Below, one piece after another: positions 8,120 to 16,084 of a stretch of DNA of 64,000 bases. The position numbers were made by a program, and so were the translations under genes. The notes beneath the pieces are model-generated. The model ran no database searches. It was given only the letters and a program-made list of their open reading frames with translations, and was not told the DNA's origin. The stretch is from Streptomyces cellulosae (GTDB lineage Bacteria > Actinomycetota > Actinomycetes > Streptomycetales > Streptomycetaceae): positions 191,574 to 255,573 of the forward strand of contig NZ_JOEV01000007.1 of assembly GCF_000721105.1 (NCBI RefSeq). The letters are read 5' to 3'. Within the stretch, counting starts at the first letter, position 1. Every line of letters starts with the position of its first letter.

Positions 8120-8548
8120 ATGTACGAACCGATCCGCACCAAGTCGGTCCACAGCACGATGGCCGACACCACCGCGGACTTCCCGCACCGTTCCCGTGAG
8201 GAAGAACTGGACATCCAGCTCGCGAGCCACCTCGCCGCGCTGCTCGCCGTCACGGACGAGCTGCGGGCCCTGGCGCCCTCCGCGGACCTGGACACCGCGG
8301 CCGACCGGCTCGCCGGGCAGGTCTGCCGCCTGCGGGGCGGCCGTACGCCGGCCCGCGCGGTGGCCGTCGGCGGGCGGCGCGAGTCACAGGTCATGCCGCT
8401 GCACCGGCGGGCCCATGCCCTGGCCGGACGGGCACTGGTCGTCGCCGCGTCCCGCGCCGACACGGCCGCGGCGATCCTGAGCGCCGAGCGCATGGACGCA
8501 CACGCCGCCGCGCTGCCCGAGCCGAGGGAACTCACCGCGGCCGGCTGA
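8120..8548 (+). CDS. Hypothetical cytoplasmic protein
   Basis: A 142-residue Ala/Arg/Leu-rich, probably helical protein with no signal peptide or transmembrane segment. I do not recognise a domain. AGGAGG (8107-8112) sits well before the ATG at 8120. The promoter carries a Fur-like palindrome at 8067-8081, which might hint at metal or peroxide control. It is monocistronic: a hairpin follows at 8573-8610. Confidence 0.75.
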   Translation: MYEPIRTKSVHSTMADTTADFPHRSREEELDIQLASHLAALLAVTDELRALAPSADLDTAADRLAGQVCRLRGGRTPARAVAVGGRRESQVMPLHRRAHALAGRALVVAASRADTAAAILSAERMDAHAAALPEPRELTAAG

Positions 8549-8572
8549 CCCTCTCGGGTCCCCATGAGCGGC

Positions 8573-8610
8573 CCCGGTCCGCGTGCACCCACAGCGACGC
8601 GCGGACCGGG
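8573..8610 (+). terminator. Hairpin downstream of the 8120 gene
   Basis: An 11-bp perfect stem (8573-8583 with 8600-8610, CCCGGTCCGCG/CGCGGACCGGG) around a 16-base loop begins 25 bases after the stop codon. There is no T-run, as is common for Streptomyces terminators. Confidence 0.6.
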
Positions 8611-8763
8611 CGCCCTGTTTGTCAGAAGATCCCCCTGCGTACATTCGGGTGGACCGCGCCCCCCACGTTCCCGCCAAGCGGCGGCACCGTCGGTACGGCC
8701 TCGTACCGTCGAGGGGACATGGCACTCGTCCACGAGATGCGACGCGGCAGCAGGGAGCATCAG

Positions 8764-10038
8764 ATGACGTCGACCGCGACACCCAGGTTCTCCGTCTTCA
8801 CCCCCAGCCACCGGCCCCGTTTCCTCGATGAGTGCCTGGCGACCCTGCAGGCGCAGACCTGTTCGGACTGGGAGTGGATCGTCCTGCTCAACAACGGCGC
8901 CCGGTGGCGGCCGGAGCAGCCCGACGAGAGAGTCCGGGTGGAGATCGCCGACGAGGTCGTCGGTGTCGGAGCGGCGAAGCGCAGGGCCTGCGAACTGGCG
9001 CGCGGCGAGATCCTCGTGGAACTCGACCACGACGACCTGCTGGCGAAGGCGTGCCTGGCGGAACTCGGCAAGGCCTTCGACGCGCATCCCGACGTCGTGT
9101 TCGTCTACAGCAACACCGCACAGATCGCGGAGGACGGGAAGCGCGACGACAGCCGTTTCAACGAGGAGCACGGCTGGCACTACGAGGACGTGCGCGTGGA
9201 CGGACGCAAGCTGCTCCAAGTCAGGTCCATGGCTCCGACCCCGCACAACGTCGCCTACATCTGGTACGCGCCCAACCACGTGCGGGCGTTCCGCAAGGAC
9301 GCCTACGACAAGGCCGGCGGGTACGACGCGGCTCGCACGGTGCTGGACGACCAGGACCTGATGTGCCGTCTGTTCCACCTCGGCGACTTCCACCACATCC
9401 CCCGCTGTCTGTACCTCCAGCGGATGCACCCGGCCAACACCCAGCGCGACCCGGAGATCAACGCGCACATCCAGCGCGAGACGGTCGCCCTGTACGACAA
9501 GTACATCGAGGCCAACGCCCTCGCCTGGACCTACCGGAGGGGACTCGTCGCACTGGACCTCGGCGCGGCCCGCCGCAAGCCGCCCGGCTACGTGGGCGTG
9601 GACAAGTACCCGGCGGAGGGCGTCGACATCGTCGCGACCCTGCCCGGCAGGGTGGACCTGCCCGACGACTCCGTGGGCCTGATGCGGGCCGTGAACTTCC
9701 TCGAGCACGTGCCCGCGAAGGTGCCGCTGATCAACGAGCTGTACCGGCTGCTGGCACCCGGCGGCATGCTCCTCACGGTCACCCCCAGCTCCGACGGCCG
9801 GGGCGCGTACCAGGACCCGAATCACGTCGCGTACTACAACGAGAACTCGTTCTGGTACTACACGGACAACCACTACCGCGCCTTCGTGCCCGATCTGGAG
9901 GCGCGCTTCCAGAGTTCGCGGCTTGCCACCTTCTTCCCGTCCGAGTGGCACTCCGAGAAGAACATCTCGTACGTGCTCGCCAACCTCATCGCGGTGAAGG
10001 ACGGCGCCGAACGGTGCGGCGGCCCGCTGCTGGTGTAG
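8764..10038 (+). CDS. Glycosyltransferase family 2 fused to a methyltransferase-like domain
   Basis: A 424-residue two-domain protein. Residues about 5-215 are a GT-A family 2 glycosyltransferase (FSVFTPSHRPRFLDECLATL, then VELDHDDLL as the metal-binding DxD region and VLDDQDLMCRL). Residues about 265-400 resemble a class I SAM methyltransferase: LDLGAARRKPPGYVGVD at motif I, AVNFLEHVPAKVPLINELYRLLAPGG and TVTPSSDGRGAYQDPNH. The usual GxGxG of motif I is replaced by GAARR, so SAM binding may be lost. The ATG at 8764 follows GGGAG, so it was chosen over the longer frame. Hairpins on both sides suggest a single-gene unit. The acceptor is unknown. Confidence 0.85.
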   Translation: MTSTATPRFSVFTPSHRPRFLDECLATLQAQTCSDWEWIVLLNNGARWRPEQPDERVRVEIADEVVGVGAAKRRACELARGEILVELDHDDLLAKACLAELGKAFDAHPDVVFVYSNTAQIAEDGKRDDSRFNEEHGWHYEDVRVDGRKLLQVRSMAPTPHNVAYIWYAPNHVRAFRKDAYDKAGGYDAARTVLDDQDLMCRLFHLGDFHHIPRCLYLQRMHPANTQRDPEINAHIQRETVALYDKYIEANALAWTYRRGLVALDLGAARRKPPGYVGVDKYPAEGVDIVATLPGRVDLPDDSVGLMRAVNFLEHVPAKVPLINELYRLLAPGGMLLTVTPSSDGRGAYQDPNHVAYYNENSFWYYTDNHYRAFVPDLEARFQSSRLATFFPSEWHSEKNISYVLANLIAVKDGAERCGGPLLV

Positions 10039-10053
10039 GGCCCACACGCAGAC

Positions 10054-10100
10054 GATGAGTGCCCACGGGGCCGAAGCCCCGGGGGCACCCATCGCTCATC
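10054..10100. terminator. Bidirectional hairpin between convergent genes
   Basis: A nested hairpin starts GATGAG (10054-10059) and ends CTCATC (10095-10100). Inside it TGCCC/GGGCA and GGGGC/GCCCC enclose a CGAA tetraloop. It lies between the stops of the glycosyltransferase gene and the collagen-like gene. Confidence 0.75.
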
Positions 10101-10157
10101 TCCCGCGTTTCCGAGCTCGGGGAGGCCGGTACCGCACCACCCCTCGCCGGGGGGACG

Positions 10158-10931
10158 TCACGGGGTCACATTTGCGCAGACCACGTAGGCGGTGACGGGG
10201 ACGGCCTCGCCCGTGGCGATGCCCTGCCACCCGGTGGGAGGCGTCACCGTGGTGCCGCCGATCGGGTAGCTCCCGGTGAGGGGAGTCGTGGTCAGAGCTC
10301 CGCCGCCGGTGGCGACGTCGTTGACGTCACAGTTGACGGTCGCGGTTCCCAGAGCGGTGGCGGTGTTCACGTAGGAACTGCCGACCGTGCCCTGAGCACC
10401 CTGCGCGCCCTGAGCACCCTGCGCGCCCTGGGCTCCCTGGGCGCCCTGGGCTCCCTGAGCACCCTGGGCTCCCTGCGCGCCCTGAGCACCCTGCGCTCCA
10501 TCGGCGCCCTGAGCACCCTGCGCACCCTGCGCGCCCTGCGCGCCCTGCGCGCCCTGAGCACCCTGCGCGCCCTGGGCTCCCTGAGCACCCTGAGCACCCT
10601 GAGCACCCTGAGCACCCTGCGGGCCCTGCGGACCCTGCGGACCCGGCTTGCCCGGCTTGCCCTGCTTGCCCTGCTTGCCCTGCGGATCGTGGTCGCCGCC
10701 CGGGAGCGCCGCCTGGCCTTCGGAGCCGGCCCTACGGATCGCGTCGGCGATGGCGCCGGTGGGGGCGTTGTTCGCGCGCAGGTGCGGCGCCGCGCGGTCG
10801 CCGCTCGACCCCTGCATCGCGTCGGCGACAGCCACCGTGCTCGGGACGACGCTGAGCGCCACCGCGACCGCGCCCACCGACACCATCGTGGCGGAGCGCA
10901 GGCGGGAGATTCTGATCGTTCTGCGGTTCAA
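10158..10931 (-). CDS. Secreted collagen-like (Gly-X-Y repeat) protein
   Basis: A 257-residue precursor. A twin-basic N-terminus and hydrophobic core ([23 protein letters not shown]) form the signal peptide. Then come a short spacer, Gly-Lys-Gln/Gly-Lys-Pro/Gly-Pro-Gln triplets and about 25 Gly-Ala-Gln triplets with one Gly-Ala-Asp. A C-terminal globular domain of roughly 70 residues has two cysteines. Bacterial collagen-like proteins fold as triple helices outside the cell, with the end domain probably as trimerisation unit. The start is taken as the TTG at 10931, because AGGAAGG sits five bases before it. The GTG at 10946 overlaps that ribosome site. The role is unknown. Confidence 0.85.
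   Translation of the reverse strand: MNRRTIRISRLRSATMVSVGAVAVALSVVPSTVAVADAMQGSSGDRAAPHLRANNAPTGAIADAIRRAGSEGQAALPGGDHDPQGKQGKQGKPGKPGPQGPQGPQGAQGAQGAQGAQGAQGAQGAQGAQGAQGAQGAQGAQGADGAQGAQGAQGAQGAQGAQGAQGAQGAQGAQGAQGAQGTVGSSYVNTATALGTATVNCDVNDVATGGGALTTTPLTGSYPIGGTTVTPPTGWQGIATGEAVPVTAYVVCANVTP
10390..10620 (-). repeat. 9-bp tandem repeat encoding (Gly-Ala-Gln)n
   Basis: About 25 tandem 9-bp units encode Gly-Ala-Gln within the collagen-like gene. Synonymous Ala (GCG, GCC, GCT) and Gly (GGC, GGT, GGG) codons vary among units. Replication slippage would change the length in steps of three residues without breaking the frame. Confidence 0.9.
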
Positions 10932-11207
10932 GAGAACCTTCCTCACGGTTGAGAGGGATCAGACCGTAAGCGCGCACTCTGTGCGTTTCATGTCGCTTGC
11001 GTGCCTCATCCCCTATGGACGTAGACAAGGCACTTCTTCCCGCTTCGTGAAAAAATGATTATGTATCCGCCTCTTCGTGGACAAAGGTCACCCACGCGAC
11101 ATCGATGACTTTGGCGCCCATTCACCACACCGCCAAAAGGGTGACACCGGATCGAATGTCCGGTTCTGTCCGGGGAGCGGGTGGCCGCGAGACCCCGAAC
11201 AAGCGAA
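10932..11207. other. Non-coding stretch between collagen-like gene start and PEPCK terminator
   Basis: I see no gene here. The half nearest the collagen-like gene must hold its promoter. It includes a relatively AT-rich run at about 11035-11065 (GTGAAAAAATGATTATGTAT region), which stands out against the GC-rich background, but I cannot fix a -35/-10 pair with confidence. Confidence 0.5.
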
Positions 11208-11259
11208 GGCCCGTCGTCGTCTCTTCCGTCGGGGCGGACGGGAGAGACGACGACGGGCC
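11208..11259 (-). terminator. Long hairpin terminator of the PEP carboxykinase gene
   Basis: Two 23-base arms (11208-11230 and 11237-11259) pair with a single mismatch or wobble around a 6-base GGGGCG loop. It lies 124 bases beyond the PEPCK stop codon and is the strongest hairpin in this part of the window. Confidence 0.85.
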
Positions 11260-11382
11260 CAGGACTCCGCACGCCGTTGTACGAAGCCTCGCCGGTTCTG
11301 GGTGCTGCCACCGCGGCCGGCCGTGACGATGTTGCTGGTCAGGGCACGACCGGACCGGCCGCGGCGTCTTGGGAGGGGCGGC

Positions 11383-13206
11383 TCAGCCCAGGCGCTGCAC
11401 CAGCGCGTGGTACTCGTCCCACAGCTCCTTGGGCGTGTGGTCGCCGAAGGTGTTGAGGTGGTCGGGGACCAGGGCGGCCTCCTCGCGCCAGACCTCCTTG
11501 TCGACCTTGAGCAGGAAGTCAAGGTCCGACTCGGACAGCGCGAGTCCGTCGGTGTCGAGGGCCTCCTTGGTCGGCAGGATGCCGATCGGGGTCTCGACGC
11601 CCTCCGCCTTGCCCTCCAGCCGCTCCACGATCCACTTCAGGACGCGGCTGTTCTCGCCGAAGCCGGGCCAGACGAACTTGCCCTCGTCGTTCTTGCGGAA
11701 CCAGTTGACGTAGTAGATCTTCGGCAGCTTCGCCGGGTCCTTGCCCTTGGCCACGTCGACCCAGTGGCCCATGTAGTCGCCCATGTTGTAGCCGCAGAAC
11801 GGCAGCATGGCGAACGGGTCGCGGCGCAGCTCGCCGACCTTGCCCTCGGCGGCGGCGGTCTTCTCGGAGGCCACGTTGGCGCCGAGGAAGACGCCGTGGT
11901 TCCAGTCGAAGGACTCCGTCACCAGCGGTACGGCGGTGGCGCGGCGCCCGCCGAAGAGGATCGCCGAGATCGGTACGCCCCTGGGGTCCTCCCACTCGGG
12001 CGCGATGATCGGGCACTGGGCGGCAGGGGTGGTGAAGCGGGCGTTGGGGTGGGCGGCGGGCTCGTCCGAGTCCGGGGTCCAGTCCCGGCCCTTCCAGTCG
12101 GTGAGGTGGGCGGGAGTCTCCTCGGTCATGCCCTCCCACCAGATGTCGTTGTCGTCGGTGAGCGCCACGTTGGTGAAGACGGAGTTGCCCCACAGCGTCT
12201 TCATCGCGTTGGCGTTGGTGTGCTCACCGGTGCCGGGCGCGACGCCGAAGAAGCCGGCCTCGGGGTTGATCGCGTACAGGCGGCCGTCCTCGCCGAAGCG
12301 CATCCAGGCGATGTCGTCGCCGACGGTCTCGACCGTCCAGCCCGAGACGGCGGGCTCCAGCATGGCGAGGTTGGTCTTGCCGCACGCGCTCGGGAAGGCG
12401 GCGGCAACGTACTTCGGCCCACCGGTGGGCGGGGTCAGCTTCAGGATCAGCATGTGCTCGGCCAGCCAGCCCTCGTCGCGGGCCATGACGGAGGCGATGC
12501 GCAGGGCGTAGCACTTCTTGCCGAGCAGGGCGTTGCCGCCGTAGCCGGAGCCGTAGGACCAGATCTCGCGGGTCTCCGGGAAGTGCGAGATGTACTTGGT
12601 GGAGTTGCAGGGCCACGGCACGTCCGCCTCGCCCTCCTCCAGCGGCGCTCCGAGCGTGTGCACGGCACGCACGAAGAAACCGTCGGAGCCGAGTTCATCG
12701 AGAACCGGCTGTCCCATGCGGGTCATGGTGCGCATGGACACGGCCACGTAGGCGGAGTCGGTGATCTCGACGCCTATCGCGGACAGGTCCGAGCCGAGAG
12801 GGCCCATGCAGAACGGGACGACGTACATCGTCCGGCCCTTCATGGAGCCGCGGAAGACGCCCTTCTCACCGGCGAAGATCTCCCGCATCTGAGCGGGGTC
12901 CTTCCAGTGGTTGGTCGGGCCGGCGTCCTCCTCCTTCTCGGAGCAGATGAAGGTGCGGTCCTCGACCCGGGCGACATCGGTCGGGTCGGAGGCCGCGTAG
13001 TACGAGTTCGGGCGCTTGATCGGGTCGAGTTTCCTGAAGGTGCCCTTCGCCACGAGCTCCTCGCACAGGCGCTCGTACTCCGCTTCGGATCCGTCACACC
13101 AGACCACGCTGTCCGGCTGCGTCAGTTCTGCGATCTCGTTCACCCACGAGACCAGTTCCTTGTGGTGGGTGGGGATGACGGGGGGAGCCACGATGTCGCG
13201 CGCCAC
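11383..13206 (-). CDS. pckG: Phosphoenolpyruvate carboxykinase (GTP)
   Basis: A 607-residue GTP-type PEPCK, typical in length, converting oxaloacetate and GTP to PEP, CO2 and GDP in gluconeogenesis. The kinase-1 P-loop is [13 protein letters not shown]. Other conserved blocks are the [16 protein letters not shown] substrate region, [13 protein letters not shown] and [14 protein letters not shown]. The GTG at 13206 follows AGGAG with a six-base gap. The gene stands alone, with its own terminator at 11208-11259, and diverges from the hemolysin-III-like gene. Confidence 0.97.
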   Translation of the reverse strand: MARDIVAPPVIPTHHKELVSWVNEIAELTQPDSVVWCDGSEAEYERLCEELVAKGTFRKLDPIKRPNSYYAASDPTDVARVEDRTFICSEKEEDAGPTNHWKDPAQMREIFAGEKGVFRGSMKGRTMYVVPFCMGPLGSDLSAIGVEITDSAYVAVSMRTMTRMGQPVLDELGSDGFFVRAVHTLGAPLEEGEADVPWPCNSTKYISHFPETREIWSYGSGYGGNALLGKKCYALRIASVMARDEGWLAEHMLILKLTPPTGGPKYVAAAFPSACGKTNLAMLEPAVSGWTVETVGDDIAWMRFGEDGRLYAINPEAGFFGVAPGTGEHTNANAMKTLWGNSVFTNVALTDDNDIWWEGMTEETPAHLTDWKGRDWTPDSDEPAAHPNARFTTPAAQCPIIAPEWEDPRGVPISAILFGGRRATAVPLVTESFDWNHGVFLGANVASEKTAAAEGKVGELRRDPFAMLPFCGYNMGDYMGHWVDVAKGKDPAKLPKIYYVNWFRKNDEGKFVWPGFGENSRVLKWIVERLEGKAEGVETPIGILPTKEALDTDGLALSESDLDFLLKVDKEVWREEAALVPDHLNTFGDHTPKELWDEYHALVQRLG

Positions 13207-13533
13207 GATTGCTCCTAGATGCCGGGTATATGAGGGTTTTCAGCTTGGAGGCCCCGTGGGGGCTGCGACCCGGATGCTTCAGGCGGTTGATCTCTTGCGC
13301 TCATCCGGTGCCGACTGCACTCATTTGATCATCCGACGAGAGCGCCCATCTGTCCAGAGGGGCTCACAAGTGAGCGAAGTGAGGATCGCCACGGTTAGAA
13401 TGGACGTTTTGCGTCCACGTGGGATTCAACTGACGCTCTCTTTGAGTAACTCCCATGAGAGGATGACCACTCTTGGGCGGTCATCTCATACGAGTGACCC
13501 GTTACTTACGGTTGCGTAGGTACGATGCGGCGT
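13207..13533. promoter_or_regulatory. Divergent intergenic region with inverted repeats
   Basis: No gene is visible. The region holds the promoters of pckG (leftwards) and of the 13534 gene (rightwards). Two inverted repeats stand out: TGGACG-TTTTG-CGTCCA at 13401-13417, and GATGACC/GGTCATC arms at 13462-13468 and 13479-13485, the latter within a longer imperfect ATGAGA-type symmetry. TACGAT at 13521-13526 is a likely -10 for a leaderless transcript starting at 13534. Confidence 0.5.
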
Positions 13534-14241
13534 ATGACTGCGTCCGTCCCCAACGCGCCTACGGACGGCCCGGCCACCGCCGGGCGCGGCCCCGTCGCGC
13601 TCTCCCTGCCGCATCCGGTCAAACCCAAGCTCCGGGGCTGGCTGCACCTCGTCATGTTTCCGGCCGTGCTCATCGCCGGACTGGTGCTCACCGCCCTCGC
13701 CGACACCTCCAGAGCCCGGCTGGCCTGTGCGATCTACGTGCTGACAGCGTGCCTGCTGTTCGGCGTGAGCGCGCTGTACCACCGCGGTGACTGGAGCCCC
13801 AGGATGGACGGCATCCTGCGCCGCCTGGACCACGCCAACATCTTCCTGATCATCGCCGGCACCTACACCCCCCTGACGATGCTGCTCCTGCCCGCCGCCA
13901 AGGGGCAGTGGCTGCTGTGGGGCATCTGGGGTGCCGCAGCGGCCGGGATCGTCTTCCGCGTCTTCTGGGTCGGCGCCCCGCGCTGGCTCTACACCCCCTG
14001 CTACATCGCGATGGGCTGGGCCGCCGTCTTCTTCCTGCCCGACTTCATGCGGTCGGGCGGGATCGCGGTGCTGGTCCTGGTGGTCGTCGGCGGCCTCCTC
14101 TACAGCGCGGGCGGAGTGATCTACGGCCTCAAGCGCCCGAACCCCTCACCGCGCTGGTTCGGCTTCCACGAGGTGTTCCACTCCCTGACCCTGGCGGCCT
14201 TCATCGCGCACTACGTGTCCATCTCGCTGATCGCCTACTAG
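13534..14241 (+). CDS. Hemolysin III / TrhA family membrane protein (PAQR superfamily)
   Basis: A 235-residue polytopic membrane protein with about seven hydrophobic segments. It has the family's conserved residues: Ser and His in FGVSALYHRGDWS, an Asp in RRLDHANIFLIIAGTYTP and a C-terminal His in FHEVFHSLTLAAFIAHY. In PAQR proteins these bind a metal. The true role in bacteria is uncertain (membrane homeostasis or lipid hydrolysis has been proposed). TACGAT at 13521-13526 lies seven bases before the ATG at 13534, so that start is preferred to the ATG at 13525. Confidence 0.88.
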   Translation: MTASVPNAPTDGPATAGRGPVALSLPHPVKPKLRGWLHLVMFPAVLIAGLVLTALADTSRARLACAIYVLTACLLFGVSALYHRGDWSPRMDGILRRLDHANIFLIIAGTYTPLTMLLLPAAKGQWLLWGIWGAAAAGIVFRVFWVGAPRWLYTPCYIAMGWAAVFFLPDFMRSGGIAVLVLVVVGGLLYSAGGVIYGLKRPNPSPRWFGFHEVFHSLTLAAFIAHYVSISLIAY

Positions 14242-14307
14242 CGGGCAGCCCCGTTCCGAGAGTTCCACGAGCCCGGACATGGCTGCCGCGCAGGCCGATG
14301 TCCGACA

Positions 14308-14940
14308 ATGACTGCCATGACGCCCGCACGACCGCTCCCCCTCACCGACGGCCCCCGGCTGGGACTTCGGGAGCGCAAGAAGATCAAGACCCGGACGGCG
14401 ATCCTCGACGCGACGTACGCGCTGATCGACGAACAGGGCTACGACGCCACCACGATCGAGCAGATCGCCGAGCGCGCCGAGGTGTCGCCGTCCACGGTGT
14501 TCCGCTACTTCCCCACCAAGGAGGACATCGTCCTCACGGACGAGTACGACCCGCTCCTGCTGGAGGAACTGCGCGCCCGGCCCGCGGACGAGCCATGGAC
14601 GGCGTCCCTGCGGTACATCCTGCGCAAGGCCATCGACCTCGGGGCGACCGAGAAACCCGAGGTCATCCGAATGCGATCCCGGCTGATGGTCGAGGTCCCC
14701 GCGGTGCGCTCACGGATGATGGAGAGCATGTCCGTCACCGGCGAACTGCTCGCCGGCGCCGTCGCGGAGCGCACCGGCCGCGAGCAGAACAGCCTGGAGG
14801 TACGGGTCTACACGATGTCCCTCATCGGCGGCCTGGCCGAGGTCTCCCTGTACTGGGCCGAGAACGACTTCCGCGACGACCTCCGCACCCTCCTCGACCG
14901 CGCCCTGGACGTCCTCGAGCACGGCCCCTTCCCCGAATGA
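14308..14940 (+). CDS. TetR family transcriptional regulator
   Basis: A 210-residue regulator. The N-terminal TetR helix-turn-helix spans about residues 25-72 (KTRTAILDATYALIDEQGYD, TTIEQIAERAEVSPSTVFRYFPTKEDIV). An all-helical ligand domain follows. GACAAT at 14304-14309 ends seven bases before a second in-frame ATG at 14317, so the true start may be 14317 with a leaderless mRNA, three codons shorter. The target is unclear: it is followed 40 bases on by the Mut7-C gene and preceded by the hemolysin-III-like gene. Confidence 0.92.
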   Translation: MTAMTPARPLPLTDGPRLGLRERKKIKTRTAILDATYALIDEQGYDATTIEQIAERAEVSPSTVFRYFPTKEDIVLTDEYDPLLLEELRARPADEPWTASLRYILRKAIDLGATEKPEVIRMRSRLMVEVPAVRSRMMESMSVTGELLAGAVAERTGREQNSLEVRVYTMSLIGGLAEVSLYWAENDFRDDLRTLLDRALDVLEHGPFPE

Positions 14941-14980
14941 GCCCTGCGGCCACCGCCTGCGGCCGTGACATCCTGGTCCG

Positions 14981-15715
14981 GTGACCGCAGCACCGGAGAT
15001 CCACATCGCATTCGCCCGCGAACTCGCCGTGTTCGTCCCCCGCGGACGCCGGTCCGGCGCCACCCCGGCCACCACCGACGGTGTCTCCACCCTCGGTCAT
15101 GTCGTCGAATCGCTGGGCGTCCCGCTGACCGAGGTCGGCGCGCTGGTCGTGGACGGCCGCGAGGTCCCCGTGTCGCACATCCCGGCCGCGGGCGAGTCCG
15201 TGGAGGTGCGGGCCGTCGAGCGCCCCCAACGGGTCCCCGGAGCTCCCCTGCGCTTCCTCCTCGACGTCCACCTCGGCACCCTCGCCCGCCGACTGCGCCT
15301 GCTCGGCGTGGACACGGCCTACGAGTCGACGGACATCGGTGATCCGGCCCTCGCCGCCCGCTCGGCCGCCGAGCAGCGCGTCATGCTGAGCCGCGACCGG
15401 GGCCTGCTGCGCCGCCGCGAACTGTGGGCCGGCGCCTTCGTCTACAGCACGCGCTCCGAGGAGCAACTCCGGGACGTGCTGGACCGGTTCCGCCCCGAGC
15501 TCAAACCCTGGACCCGGTGCACCGCCTGCAACGGCCTGCTGCGGGAGGCCACCAAGGAGGAGGTCTCCGGCCGGCTGGAGGGCGGGACGCAGCGGTCGTA
15601 CGACGTCTTCGCGCAGTGCCGGGAGTGCGGCCGGGCGTACTGGAAGGGCGCGCACCACGAGCAGTTGGAGGCCATCGTGGAGCGGGCGTTGAGCATGCGT
15701 ACCCACGAGAGTTGA
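14981..15715 (+). CDS. Mut7-C RNase domain protein with ubiquitin-like N-terminal domain
   Basis: A 244-residue protein with two domains. Residues about 1-85 look like the Mut7-C-associated ubiquitin/ThiS-like fold (IHIAFARELAVFVPRG ... VDGREVPVSHIPAAGE). Residues about 90-240 are a Mut7-C (PIN-related) domain with FLLDVHLGTLARRLRLLGVD and a zinc ribbon made by CTACNG and CRECGRAYW. PIN-like Asp residues (LLDVH, SRDRGLL) could bind metal. It is predicted to be an RNase or RNA-binding protein, though the substrate is unknown. The start is the GTG at 14981, four bases after a plausible -10 region. Confidence 0.85.
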   Translation: MTAAPEIHIAFARELAVFVPRGRRSGATPATTDGVSTLGHVVESLGVPLTEVGALVVDGREVPVSHIPAAGESVEVRAVERPQRVPGAPLRFLLDVHLGTLARRLRLLGVDTAYESTDIGDPALAARSAAEQRVMLSRDRGLLRRRELWAGAFVYSTRSEEQLRDVLDRFRPELKPWTRCTACNGLLREATKEEVSGRLEGGTQRSYDVFAQCRECGRAYWKGAHHEQLEAIVERALSMRTHES

Positions 15716-15763
15716 GTATCCGGGCCGATCACCGCGCCTCGGCCTGCGCGATGGGATGGCGGC

Positions 15764-16084
15764 ATGACCACAGCACAGCGGCCCGCCACCCGTCACCTCA
15801 CCGGATGGTCCGTCACCGGACTCGTCCTGCTCCTGCCGACCGTCGTCCTCGCGTGGATCGCCGCGCTCGCCACCGAACGCGGCAGCCGTTGCCTGACCTA
15901 CGGGGAACAGTGCTCATCGGTCCCGGGCGGACTCCTTCACGGCCTGTTCTGGACGGCCCTCGCGACCGGTGTGCTGGCACTGGCATGGCCCCGGACCCGG
16001 GCGGTGTCCGCCAGGGCCGGGGCCGTGCTGGTGCAGTGGGCCGCTCAGCTCGCGCTGGGCGTGCTGATCCTCAGCGGCGCCTGA
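15764..16084 (+). CDS. Small hypothetical membrane protein
   Basis: A 106-residue protein with three hydrophobic stretches (GLVLLLPTVVLAWIAALA, LFWTALATGVLALAWP, VLVQWAAQLALGVLILSG). Two cysteines (CLTYGEQC) lie in the first loop, probably outside the membrane. I do not recognise a family. The ATG at 15764 has no obvious ribosome site. The 3' end overlaps the convergent copper-oxidase gene by 14 bases. Confidence 0.65.
   Translation: MTTAQRPATRHLTGWSVTGLVLLLPTVVLAWIAALATERGSRCLTYGEQCSSVPGGLLHGLFWTALATGVLALAWPRTRAVSARAGAVLVQWAAQLALGVLILSGA

Noticed and set aside
10390..10620. The Gly-Ala-Gln-coding repeat as a non-coding satellite
   Set aside because: The frame is kept over about 25 units and is flanked by a signal peptide and a C-terminal domain, so it is coding.
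11077..13218. A long plus-strand open frame opposite pckG
   Set aside because: It is antisense to a well-conserved PEPCK and crosses its terminator; no motif is visible in its translation.
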